Source: Mansonella perstans (taxonomy: Eukaryota; Nematoda; Chromadorea; Rhabditida; Onchocercidae). Taken from it: a stretch of 64,000 bases of DNA. Position numbers and translations under genes: made by a program. Position 1 is the stretch's first letter. Each line of letters starts with the position of its first letter. The stretch spans positions 310,001-374,000 of the forward strand of contig JBAMDO010000013.1 of NCBI GenBank assembly GCA_037074765.1. Reading direction: 5' to 3'. This document shows, piece by piece, positions 31,701-43,373 of this stretch. The notes beneath the pieces are model-generated. The model ran no database searches. It saw nothing but the letters and a program-made list of their open reading frames with translations, and was not told the DNA's origin.

Positions 31701-34700
31701 AGATTTTGTTTGTAATTTTTTGAAAATTTCTAGGATAGCTTCTATATAAGATTATGCTGTTATCTTTATACTGTAAACGTGAAGAAAGGCGTTGCAGGTA
31801 TGGATGGATGAATACAAGAAGTACTACTATGAGAGGATTAACAATAACCTAGTAAAGATTTTTCTTTTCAAAGCAAAAAAAAAGTATGAAAAAAGCAGAC
31901 TTTTGATGTTTAATTTGGTTTCAATCTGCTGATATAGTTGTGGAAGGGATTACAAATTTTGCTGATATTTCCTAAATTTTCTCTTTATGAAAATTGTTTT
32001 CTTGCAATGCTGTTTTTTGATACTTGCCTCGTGGTAGTTTGGAAAATGCAGTTCATATGTTTTCTAGCAAAATATAAAAAAATAAATAGTCAATCTAAAC
32101 TATTAGTCATTAATGACTAGGGTGATTTTGGTGATATAAGTGGCAGAAAGGCATTGCGTGAGAAGCTTCAGTGTAAATCTTTCAAGTGGTATCTGGATAA
32201 TGTCTATCCGGAATTGTTTATTCCAGGCGATGCTATTGGAAAAGGAGAGGTACTTTTTCCGACATTAAACTATTATTTATTAAATTATTTAGAATCTTTT
32301 TCTCCGGCGCGTTAGACATTTTTATCTGAATATTCCTTCCCTGTCTCGTTTTTGGATGCTGCAATTTACTGATGCTTCGTTTCGTACTTTAGTGGTGTTG
32401 ATGCTTATCTTGTTTTTGGTGTTATCAATCAAGTTCGTAATAACGTGTCTATTCTATATACGTATGAATACTAATCTGTTAATTTTTTAACCAATGAACG
32501 AGTAAGGTGCACTTCATTCTGCACGCATTTTTTAGTTTGCAGTAGTTAAATTTAGTTAAATTCTTTTGTTTGTTTTAAATTAGTATCACACAGGCTGTAC
32601 GATTATTAAAGATTCCGAACTAGCCATATGTTGATAATATTAATCAAATGCATTGCTCATGAAAAGTTAGATTGCGGAGTTTTTGTACTGATATTAGCCT
32701 TTCCTTATTTTTGATTTCAAATTTATGTTCTTTTGGGCAAATTATCGTGACAACTCTTAATTTCAATATTTGACTTTTAAATATGTCGCCAGTTAACCGA
32801 AGCAGATTTGCGAATTTTCACCCAATTTTTTTGCATTTAAAAGTTTTCAATATTTGTATGTGGTTTATTGACTGATTAACAAATGTCGAAAAGAACGGAA
32901 AAAACAGCGGGAGTGAATGGAAGGATCACTTTCAGATTCGTAACAAAGGCGAAGTGACAGGGGATATTGTCCAACACTGTTTGGATAGTGAGGTGGGCGA
33001 AGATATTCAAAAAGTCGTGATTGCATTTCCATGTCACAGGAATGGTGGTAACCAGGTTTCTTAATTCGAGCACTGAATAAATAAATAATTTTTTTATTAA
33101 ACTACCTAAACTATATGGTCGATTTGTGCATTCTGTTTCTTGATGGGCATCAGAAAAGGGACTTTCGAACATTGTTAAAGCTAATCCATTTGGTCACAAG
33201 GTTTTCTGTTGTAATTCCTTTAATGTTTCACGACCACTTTACTGCATAGGTTCTTATTTGAACAACACAGCGTTGAACTATTTATTAAGACTATTTGAAA
33301 ATATTAAAGTGGCATTTGCTTCTGGAATCTGCGCATGATCTCTTTTGCATACAAAAATGATGTTGATTGCAATTTTTTGATGTGGTTGTTGTTGCTTGCA
33401 GCTTCTGTTTCTTAATATTTAACTTTTTGTTCATGTATGTCATTTCGTTTACGTCATTCAGTACTGCAGCAGTATCCCATGGAAAATGTAGCTCTTTTTT
33501 TATTTTTTGATTAAGGATCTTGCGGAAAATTCATAAAGTATTTGCTTCATAAGGAAATAATGTACGTCACGTCTCTATAGATTCGCAACAGAGGAGGTGG
33601 ATCGAAGAATTGTTTAGATTGGGCATCACATGGAAGGCAAAGATCGGCAAATGCAGGTCTATACTGGTGTCATAAAAAGGGCGGTAATCAGGTACACTTC
33701 ATAGTTTTGATGTGGTTGTAGTTTTTTTTAAACTTCATTTTTCTCTTTAAAACTCTGATAGACTGTTACTTCCAGAATGTTATACTAACACTAATATTTT
33801 GGAGAGCAATTATTTTTATCTTGCCTCTCAGATAATAATCCAGATTACCCTTCAGAAACAGAGAGGATCAATCGCGATTTCTATATCTGTTTAAATTTTG
33901 CACGATGTTGGATACATAGAACAAGGATACTTGTGACTTTAATTTTTATACCAAGTAACAAAAATGTGTCAGGTATTATAATTAGAGCCATTAGATGTGT
34001 TTAGCAACTTCATTAAAAGCATTCTATCACAAAACAGTAGGGCATTTTTCAAAGAAAACCCTTTATTTTTCCTTATCTTATATGCAACTGTATTCGATAT
34101 CCAAATATAGTTTGACTGATATCTGATCTTCTTTCTCTTTTGCTGTCGATTCATTTCTTGATTCTCATGCCTTGCTTCCATTTGTGCAGTAACTCCGAGC
34201 TTTCTGATTAGCTTTCATCAGCAGGAATGCTGCAAGCAAAACTAATTTCTGTACTCTCGAGAAAAAGCCTGAAAAAAACAGTGAAGCTAAAGTCCTAACT
34301 TTACAATCTATTTTTAAAGTTACACATTTGCGCAGATTCCGAGAAATGCATTTCTACAGTTGCGAAAATATTCTTATTTTTATATTTTCGAAAATTTTTA
34401 CAAAATTATTTATCCAGTTCTGGATGCTAAGTAAGAATGGTGAAATACGAAGGGATGAGTCTTGTATTGACTATGCCGGTGCCGATGTTATGGTTTATCC
34501 TTGTCATGGAATGAAAGGCAATCAGGAATGGAGGTATCTTCCGGATGTGAGTTTATTTTTTTACGTATAAAATTTCCGATTAAGTAGGTAAAAATGGTGC
34601 TAATAGAACAGGTTTCAATTTTTCGTTTTTCGATTTTTTTTTTTAAATTTTTTTCTTTATCGAAGAAGAATCAAAACTGTCTAAATGCGTTATTTTATAG

Positions 34701-34859
34701 GAAAATAATATTCTTCATGTTATCACGAACAAATGTTTGGAAATGTCGAGAGATGGTACTAGATTGATAATGAATGTATGTGATCAAACAAATGCTTATC
34801 AGCAATGGTTGATTCAAGATTTCAATCGAACGTTAGCTGAACACCATAGGCTACTGTAA
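28751..34859 (+). CDS. Polypeptide N-acetylgalactosaminyltransferase (GALNT/GLY family)
   Basis: Exons: 28751-28891, 29196-29234, 29308-29426, 29796-29973, 30325-30478, 30745-30955, 31174-31291, 31503-31634, 31798-31851, 32121-32249, then 32936-33055 or 33581-33691, then 34418-34546 and 34701-34859 (about 560 aa visible). The enzyme starts mucin-type O-glycosylation in the Golgi by moving GalNAc from UDP-GalNAc to Ser/Thr. The GT-A domain shows [28 protein letters not shown], the Mn-binding DSH in [20 protein letters not shown], the [17 protein letters not shown] motif and [11 protein letters not shown] ricin-type lectin domain follows with CLD/CID and GGNQ/KGNQ motifs and QQW near the end. 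The cytoplasmic tail and signal anchor are missing, so the true start is upstream of 28751. The 29182 acceptor is an alternative for exon 2 but is out of phase. Confidence 0.95.
30066..30107. other. Perfect 19-bp intronic hairpin
   Basis: Arms 30066-30084 and 30089-30107 (AAAAATCAAGGCAGGATTT and its exact complement) flank TTGG, followed by a T run. It sits in the GALNT intron after the exon ending at 29973. The stem is shorter than a typical pre-miRNA. Confidence 0.9.
32936..33055 (+). CDS. GALNT alternative lectin exon A
   Basis: A 120-nt exon, phase 0 at both ends, follows a TTTCAG acceptor. It encodes a ricin-B alpha repeat that begins [17 protein letters not shown] and ends PCHRNGGNQ. 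Exon B encodes the equivalent segment; see findings. Confidence 0.85.
33581..33691 (+). CDS. GALNT alternative lectin exon B
   Basis: A 111-nt exon, phase 0 at both ends, with acceptor CTCTATAG and donor GTACAC. It encodes [20 protein letters not shown] through WCHKKGGNQ, the same CLD...CH..GGNQ element as exon A but with diverged sequence between the fixed motifs. Confidence 0.85.
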
Positions 34860-36620
34860 GCCAAAGTAAAGATGAGTCAAGTAAGAGGAGAAAATGAGCG
34901 GAAGAGGATGAGAAAAGAAATTGTAGTACAGGGCGAATTTTAATTTCCTATCAAATCAAATCATATATCTGTAGGTCACATTGCTGCTTGAAAAATGCTG
35001 TACCTGTAGAGCAAAGAAAAGCTATTTTTCCCTATGTTTTCGACAGCAAATAAACACATGTCATCTATTTTTTTCACTAAATAAGTAGTGTTTGATGAAT
35101 CTTGTTTGACTTTAATGGAAAATTCTCAGATTACTCCTCCTTCTGTAACTGATCAGAATTTTCTCCATAATACAAGGTAATCATATTATTTGTGCCTTTT
35201 TTGTCTTGTTTTTTACTTTTTTTATAGAGAAATATTCTTCTGTATCGATTTCACTTTTCCGAACAACTGCCTTTTCGGATCTTGACATATCGAAACACTT
35301 TAAATATCGCAAGCATTTCACTTCTTTTATTCTCATTTATTTATAGTTTAATATTACCGAAATTTTTTGTAATATAGCATTACTGAAAAGTTCATTAATT
35401 AATTAATTTTTTTTCTTCCTGTAGTAAAGACTGTTTATTAACTATAAATCTTGTTACATGCCGTACCTGTTTTTTGACAACTGTGATATTATACTGTTAG
35501 TGTCTTTTTCATCACTTATTTTTTTTTCCCCGGTGTTTTCACTTGCTTTATTCACTCGTCATTATTTCTGCTCTTTCCAGATATTCTTAAATTATTTCTC
35601 TTCTCTTATTTATTCAAATTGGAAGATTGAAAAAAGAAGAAAAGTAGGCGACTTGTTTTAAGTATTCCAAGCGGCTACAAAATTACTACTTCCAAGGAAT
35701 AATAAGTCAGTTCATTTTTGTCTATTAGCGAATTTGATGAAATCCTTAATTTTTAGATGAAAGTAACACTATTGTCTTTTTGTTCAATGTTCCTTATTCC
35801 ACTCTCAAAGAAAAAAAATTCCACTCCTTATTTCACTTTCATCTACTGCAATAATTGAACATTAATACTGCATACATGATATATTAATGTTGCATCCTTT
35901 CAATAATTGTATTTATTTATTGATATTTTTTGCACTTATGATTTCAGTATTTGTAATTTTAGCATTGATTTCTGAAATAGCCTGATAGCATTAAATCTCT
36001 TGTTTGCAGAGAAAATTGGATTAAAATCTTTGTGATAAGATTCAGTTGGAATTTCCGAAAATATTTAACTTCTGTGCAGTTAATATTCACTTTAACACTT
36101 AAATATTTGATTTTCGAGATTTATGTATATTTTAATCATTACTGAAGTATAGCGGTGTTTCATTCCCAGGATTTTCTCAACATGTTAAAGATTAGAAAAT
36201 TTCTCTTATTCATTAAGCTATTTATATATGTATTTATTTGTAAATCGATTTAAACCAAATGGATTTCTGCATAAAATTTAGTATTCCATTCGTTGTTTCT
36301 TTTTACTGTTTCCATAATTTACTATATCTTCCTGATACCTTATTTTCAGTTTTATTGGCAATAAAAAACTTTAAAATAAGATCTTTGAGAAAAATCTCAG
36401 TTTTTTTTTTAGAAAAGGTAATTCACCTGGTGATTACTCATTTTCTCAGTGCTATGCAAGAACTGTGACATTAAATGCATATAAAAGTTACTTTTCAGTA
36501 TATACATAAGAAAAAGCTACTTTAATAGAGATGAATGATAACGAAGTGTTTTTTTGGATTTACTGGAATTGCTCAGTGTCAAATTAGCTTGTGCTTCATT
36601 ACCAATATCATCGGATCGTC
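34860..36620. other. Intergenic: GALNT 3' region and SAM-carrier 5' region
   Basis: AT-rich with no exon-like segment. A candidate SL or 5'-UTR acceptor (GAATTGCTCAG) lies near 36578. Otherwise nothing supported. Confidence 0.4.
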
Positions 36621-39363
36621 ATGGATTGGTTTGGTCAACCGCTGTTTTGTGGTGCTGCTGCTGGATTGGTTGTAGACTTAACACTCTACCCACTGGATAC
36701 TATCAGAACTAGACTGCAAAGTCCCGAGGTAATTATGCGTCCATTTCTCTAACATACTTTTTGCATACCACTTATATGTCATAAGATTTTGAACGCTGTA
36801 AAATTCCAATGTGCTTTGCTTTCCACATTCAGAAAAGTGCCAAGTTTTGTACATTTTTCATTCTAACTGGTTAGCGTTGGTAGTGCGTAACGAGAATATA
36901 TGATGCATATGTTATAAAAATCTTCAACTTATTGTACTCTTTTAGGGATTTAATGCTGCAGGCGGGCTACGAAATGTTTATCGTGGTATGGGATCGGTGG
37001 TCATTGGTTCCGCGCCGAATGCTGCATTGTTCTTCGCTACATATAATACGCTGAAGCAAATAGTGGGCAAAGATTGTATGAAAGAAGTCAAAACTATAAA
37101 CTAGTTGAGATCAGATATTGGTGTTACATAATGAATTCTGCGAAGGCCTACAGACTTACTTTTTTTCAAATACTAATAGTTGGTCGAGCATTGTTCATTA
37201 TGTACACTCCTTACCACTTCTTTCAACTTCAAATAATATTCTTGATAAAGAAAATATCAATTAATATTCTTAATATTTTTTTTGCCACATATTTTATGTT
37301 CGTAAGTGATGGATTTTATTACATCACATTGCTTTGATAAGATGGAAAACTTTTTAGCAGTTGCTGTAAATGGTGGTGCAGCTGCTATTTCGGAAATTGT
37401 TACTTGCATTTTACGGGTACCCATTGAATTAGTGAAACAGCGTGCGCAAACAAAACACGTCGATGATTTGGGCATTATTTGCCGAAGGATTTACAATCGA
37501 AGTGGTACATTTTCACAGTTGTCATAACTTCCATCATCTAAATGTTCCCTTTGCGACTGACCAAGGATATGTGTTATATTTTGCAATTTGAAAAGATTAA
37601 TTCGATTAGTTCTTTCTCTTCCATACTATCTTCGTCACTTGGAAATCGTTAAAACTTCTAGATACTTCTTGATTTTCTCATTAATCAGCGAATATTAAAT
37701 TTATTCAAAAGTTCAAAATGACATTTGTTTTATCTAAAAGACTATTACCACATAATGATTCTTTTTTATTCTTCTGTATTCTTTTTTCTTCTTTTTTTTA
37801 AAAATGCCCCCAATGTTCATTTGTTATTCACGACATTGTAATCACTATACCAATTATTCGAGGCTCAGACATTATTTTTGTTAAAAATATAATTATAATT
37901 GTTTGTAGAGTCTGATTTATTTAGTTCCATTATGTTTGAGTAATTCTTTTCCAGTTTCTTTTCAGGAGCTCTTGGATTTTATCAGGGTTTCTCTAGTACT
38001 GTATTCCGCGAAGTTCCATTTTCGCTTATTGAATTTCCTCTTTGGGAAGTTTTAAAGCAAGAAGTTACAAGGTTTGTTGTAATCATTTGTTTAAGTTCCC
38101 TCTTATAATATTTAAGTTATTTTATGCCATCGATAAGATCACAGAGCTATTGCGTGCACAACAATAATGGTAGCTTCAGTTAATAGCAACTAAATTATTG
38201 CATGAATTGAGAATTACACTTTATGTCAAAGTAATTATTTTTTATTACTGTAAACAAGTCCTTCAAACATTTGTCATCCCACAAACGAACTTGTTAGTTG
38301 AGGCTCATGACAATTTACACGATAATGAATTGTTGGATCCATGCAAACTTACTTGAAACTAAAACAGATTCCATACGAAACGAAAAAAATTGCTTAGATT
38401 GATTTTTTATCAGTAAAAGTTATCTTGAAAAATGCACTTAATCATAGCATTTCCTTTCTTATTATTGTTATTTTAACCTTAATCTTAATACAGATCACAT
38501 GTGGAGAGCTTCAAATTAGATATTTAGTTTTTGTCTTTTTTTGACTTTTGTTTCCAACAAAGTTAGTTTAAAGTTAGTTTTGAACAGACTTCTTATTTGC
38601 TTAGGTTTCCTTTACGTTGTTATTCCACAAATTTATGTTTAGCGTTTACTATCATTTTCATTCTGCGCGTCCTTGTAATTCATGTATTGGTTTAGTCAAC
38701 AACAAATTGCTATCAACTTAAATTGAGATTGCTCCAAAATGATTTCTGGAATTCGTATCTCGCCAAATTATTTCTCCACTTCTAAAGTTATAGGTTTTGA
38801 ATGAGCAAAATAAATTTCGACAAGTATTGTGCATATATAGCACAACGTTTGGAACGTTAAGATACAATGCAGTGGTTAAAGAGATAACTCTTATAGGATC
38901 TGTACCTATTTCTACCTGTACTGATCATTTGGATAGTTGGACTTTTGATGTACCTCTAAAATTATTGTAAGCATGAGCTTTATTTCATTCTGACTTGCTA
39001 GCCCAAAACTTCTGTTGACTTCGGTAGCTCGAACTCTTTATCCTTATGACTACAGTTAATTGTTTTAGGGTCCGAAAAAGACAATGCACTTCGTTAGAAT
39101 CAGCAGCATGTGGTAGTATATCGGGAAGTATAGCTGGAGCCATTACAACACCTTTCGATGTGGTGAAAACGCAGATAATGTTGAATGAGAGTGCTTCATA
39201 TTTGGGAATATCGGCAACGCTAACAAAAATATGGACAACATCTGGATACCAAGGGCTTTATGCTGGTGTTTTGCCTCGATCCGCTTTGATGGGAATCGGC
39301 GGCTTCGTTTTTTTCGGTGCCTATGAGGCAGCTATGTTATTTACTAAAAAGTTATTTTTCTAG
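36621..39363 (+). CDS. SLC25A26: Mitochondrial S-adenosylmethionine carrier (SLC25A26 type)
   Basis: Five exons: 36621-36728, 36946-37075, 37307-37504, 37966-38071, 39069-39363 (278 aa; the human protein is 274). The protein is a three-repeat mitochondrial carrier. The PX[DE]XX[RK] signatures are [23 protein letters not shown] and [10 protein letters not shown]. Further SAM-carrier matches are [35 protein letters not shown] and [18 protein letters not shown]. It imports cytosolic SAM into the matrix in exchange for S-adenosylhomocysteine, feeding methylation of mitochondrial RNA, proteins and lipids. The start [15 protein letters not shown] places the first repeat at residue 1. The exon 3 acceptor is uncertain: CGTAAG at 37306 gives the expected length, while the better consensus TTTTTAG at 37357 would drop 17 residues. 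Confidence 0.93.
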
Positions 39364-39734
39364 CTTATTCTGCAATTTTTTTTATGATTCAAATCTTGCT
39401 CAGAATTTTATTTTCCTGGCAGAATTGTGCAAAAATCTGGATGAAAAATTGATTTAGTCTGCTGGAATTTTGGAAGAGAAAACACGGAAAAAGAAAGAAA
39501 GGAGAAGATTAAGATTTTAGCAAGAAGGGAAAAGATCAGTTCGGAAAATTGGTAATTTTTATTTTCCAGCAAGTGATGGATATGAAATCTGTAGAAATTT
39601 TTAAGAATTCCTTTTCAAAGAAGAATCAATTTGTGACAGTTCAGTAATAGTTGTTACACAAAATATACTTACTTTTATTTACATTTATTACATTTATGTG
39701 TAAATATATTGTATTAACCGGTAGACCTTTTTCA
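39364..39734. other. Short convergent intergenic spacer
   Basis: This holds the 3' ends of the SAM carrier (+) and the PLCXD gene (-). No other feature was seen. Confidence 0.4.
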
Positions 39735-42234
39735 TTATTTGTTCAAATCGATTATAGTGTTACAAAAACCATCCTCATCCACGAAATCTGCCACAATCAC
39801 GTTAATATTAGATCGATAACTATGCCCATTCTAAAAAAAAACTTATGAAGCGATTTGAACTTCGATTTGAGTTACAAAAGTAAAACAACTGGAAATCAAT
39901 TTTTGACTAATCGATTCTAAAATTCTGATATTCACTATTAATGAAACTTCTTGTTGTGAGATATGCTTGTGTTTTTATGCGGGCTTTTATTTGAATATAT
40001 TAAATTTTTATTCATGGATCCGCCGTGAACGTAGGAATGACCATAATGAAATTTCTTATTATCATGGAAGGTTGTCAATTGAATACCTTTCCAACAGTTT
40101 TCCTTTTTTTGTGGAAGGTGGACATATTTCTTAACATATAATAATGAAAAAGATTCTGTAAGTTTTAAAATGATCTTCTACTGAAATATTCTTGAATTTA
40201 ACTAAGTTAAACAAGTATAAGAAATTGATGGATACCTGTCGCAGCCAATCCACTAGTGCTCTAGTCGCACGTCTTCCGAAACGTGCTTCAAATGTTCCTG
40301 TTGGTTGACGAATAATTGAATTTACAGTTAACGTTACAATTGCCTGGCATGCCTTCAAATATAAAAAAATTTTCTAAAAATTGAAAAATAAAAGCTTTTA
40401 AAATTATTGCGGTTTATTAATAAGGCAAGGGACGCAAGCCTTTAAGTGCGGACAATATCATCGACTGAAAATACAATTTCGAAGCGTGTCGGAGTTAGAC
40501 TACACATTACAATAATATTTCGATGGAACACGGAAGTAGACAGGATCTACCTGGAAACCATCCTCAAGCATTCGAGTTTGTAAAATATTTCCCACATCAT
40601 CAATCATCCGCTTAGCATCATCAGTTTTTGGCCACGGACTTTTGATGAATTGCCGAGTCCATACACAATTAGGTAACTTGATGGCGTCTGACGTTCCAGC
40701 ATGTCCATTAATATCACTTACTTTGAGCGAAGGTAACGGCGGCTGGTAGAAGATTATCACCTGCATTGGAGTAATTGGAATTACAGAGGTTCGGGAACCA
40801 TTTCCCAGTATGCCTAACCACGTCCAGAGGGTTCAGAACAAGAGATTAGACTCCTAAATGTTGGATTACCGTACTAAGATACTAGGACTTTCACGAATTA
40901 AATAGAGTACTTCAAACCAGCTAACTTTATTCCCCAAACAATAATAATCTTGCTAATCTATAAAATAAAAAATTAGATTCATGGAATAAAAAATTCCCAT
41001 TATAAAATATATGAAACAAACCCTGCCGGTGCCGTTCCAAATTTTATTAAGTGTATAACTCATCGCTGTTCGTATTGTCGCAGGTCGACTGATCAGCCGA
41101 TCACCGAATAAATTACTGATCATATCGAGGAGCTTATTATGATGCTGCTCACGAAATTCATAGAAATGATTGATATCAATAAGCACTACCTCTTTTGGAT
41201 GAAGTGACAAGAAGTCATCCACTTGTTTGAATAGATCTACAATTAAATAGATGAAAATATTAATTAAAATTAATACAATCACCGGAAAAATTAAAACCAT
41301 TCTTACAGCATTCCATTTAGACATTAAAAGAGCCACAGCTAAGAAAGTTCATATTTTGCATAATTTTCCGATACTGATTATTAGCATGAACTATTGAAAA
41401 CTGAACCGTTTGATGAATCGAACGGTATTTCTTGATAAGCACATTAGAAAGCCCCATCTACGGTGGACCGCCTTCTGGAATAGGTGCTACAAACAATATT
41501 TAAAAAAAAGTGATCAAAATTACTGCACCAGTTCAAAATTCGTGAAATATTACGAAGGGTTATTAGTAGGCGTACCTCTGATTTCCATAGATCGAAGTCC
41601 ATGCACTACATAAATACTTTCATTTATGTAGGCTACTTGTATATCCAGAAATCGAATGCCCGCTTCCAGCTGGAAATATTTCAAAATTTAAATTTAAAAA
41701 CAAAGAAATTTTTTGGACTATTTACTAAAGAGATAGCTTAAAATAGATCGCATTGTAAATATTCCTAAACTATATTTGATGATACCTGTTGTTTGATGGA
41801 CATTGTTTGCACTTTCGACCAATTGTATACTGCTTTCCGGATCATATCGTTGGAATCAAGTACTCGAACACACCATGTCTGATCCGGTGTTATTTCGCTA
41901 TCATCTTTCAGACTACAAGTACCACTTAAGTGGGAACCTGAAGAAATTGTTAGAGTAGAATTTTTTTTTGCTTTTCCTTCAAATCATAATCAACAAATGC
42001 TAATAACAGTTAATAATAACTAATTAGAAATGTAATTCTTTTTCTTTTTAATATATAATTTACCCTTTTAATGATTGTATTATTTAACAAATTCACATAA
42101 ACAATGTCTATTAGACGATTCAATTCGATTGAAATAATGATTAAAAAAAAACAATCTGAAAAACCTGGAATAGCAAGCGACATAAGTGGCTTATCTCGGG
42201 CAGCAACCGGCAATTCAAACATCCAATCGGTCAT
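39735..42234 (-). CDS. PI-PLC X-domain-containing protein (PLCXD family)
   Basis: Seven exons from high to low: 42234-42165, 41937-41786, 41669-41576, 41236-41022, 40760-40551, 40352-40236, 39830-39735 (317 aa, close to human PLCXD proteins). Landmarks in order: MTDWMFELPVAARDKPL, LAIPGSHLSG (first active-site His), LEAGIRFLDIQVAYINES, VVHGL (second His), LHPKEVVLIDINHFYEF, VIIFYQPPLP, GTFEARFGRRATRALVDWL, and the terminal beta-strand NINVIVADFVDEDG. The family adopts the bacterial PI-PLC TIM-barrel fold without PH, EF-hand or C2 domains and is expected to be cytosolic. The residue after the first His is Leu rather than the usual Asp, and DIQV replaces the usual DLRV, so activity is doubtful. 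The exon 6 acceptor could instead be at 40343 (three residues shorter). Confidence 0.92.
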
Positions 42235-42987
42235 TACTTCAGATTCTTCGTCTTTAACGGATCAGAAAATTTCAAATTTCTGCGATCTTTCAATTTTCCT
42301 GCAATCAATTAATTTTTGATTGAAAACTCATTGCTAATTTAATACAAACAAAAAACTTAATTAAATAAAATGAAATTAATTAGAGCTTAACAATGACTTT
42401 ATCTTCCCATTTAATGATTACAAATAATGGTAAAAAAAAGTAAGGGAAGTTTTTGTAAAATGAATGCAAAATAAATTTGAAAGATAAGAAAAAAAAATTA
42501 ATCAGATTACAAAAGATAAATATGTCCATTTAATGACAAAGTAATCAATACTGAATCATCTAATGAATCATCATCCATTTCATTTTCTTGTTTTTCTCTA
42601 AAAATTGCTATTATTTACTAATTGTTTTCATGTTAAATAATTAATTTGGAAAAATTAGCAGTCTATCACGTAGCAAATATCCATTTTGTCATGTAGCAAT
42701 ATCTACTCTGTCATATAGAACTATAAATTAAACCTGATTTATCAGATATTGTTTATGAATTGTAGGTATAGATCATTTATCCTGAAGAGTTTTTTTGCTA
42801 AACTTTATTGATTTTAACTTCTGATATAGGCTAATCTAGAATCATTTTTAGATCAGATCATAATCCTTATCAAATTTTCTTCACTAATAATCATAACTAG
42901 CAAAGAAAAACCCTTTGTTGAAATCCTATCAGAAAAATTGATCGTTTCAATGAGCTATAGCAAAATAGCACAACACGACCCAGCATT
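42235..42987. other. AT-rich upstream region of PLCXD gene
   Basis: Likely promoter side of the minus-strand PLCXD gene. There is no open frame of interest. A short near-repeat GTAGCAAATATC / GTAGCAATATC occurs near 42670-42715. Confidence 0.35.
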
Positions 42988-43140
42988 TCTCGTGCGTGTG
43001 TCTGCGTCTGTGTGCGTGTGTGTGTGTGTGTGTGTGTCTGTCTGCGTGTGTATGTGTGTGTGTATGTGTATCATGTATATATATTCATATGTATATGTAT
43101 GTGTATGTTTATGTTTGTGTGTTTATGTGTCTTCTATATG
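42988..43140. repeat. Impure (GT)n tract
   Basis: Runs of GT interrupted by CT, CG, AT and TT, fading into TATGT repeats. It lies immediately upstream of the 30-bp minisatellite. Cys/Val reading frames across it are artefacts. Confidence 0.92.
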
Positions 43141-43373
43141 TGCAAGTGAGGAATAGTTTCAGGAGTGAAAATAAAAACAGATTGGTCAGCGTTATTTGTA
43201 CTTTTAAACATTTTGCATTTCAGGATTTAAAGCGAAGTGAAGAAAAAGCGAAAAGAGAAACGAATAATATTATCAAACAATTTACACTTATCATTGCTTA
43301 TCACTGTTGTTTGGCCCAATCTTTCCATATTTTCAATTACAGTGTTTCTGAAAATACACTGGGATGTTTGAGG

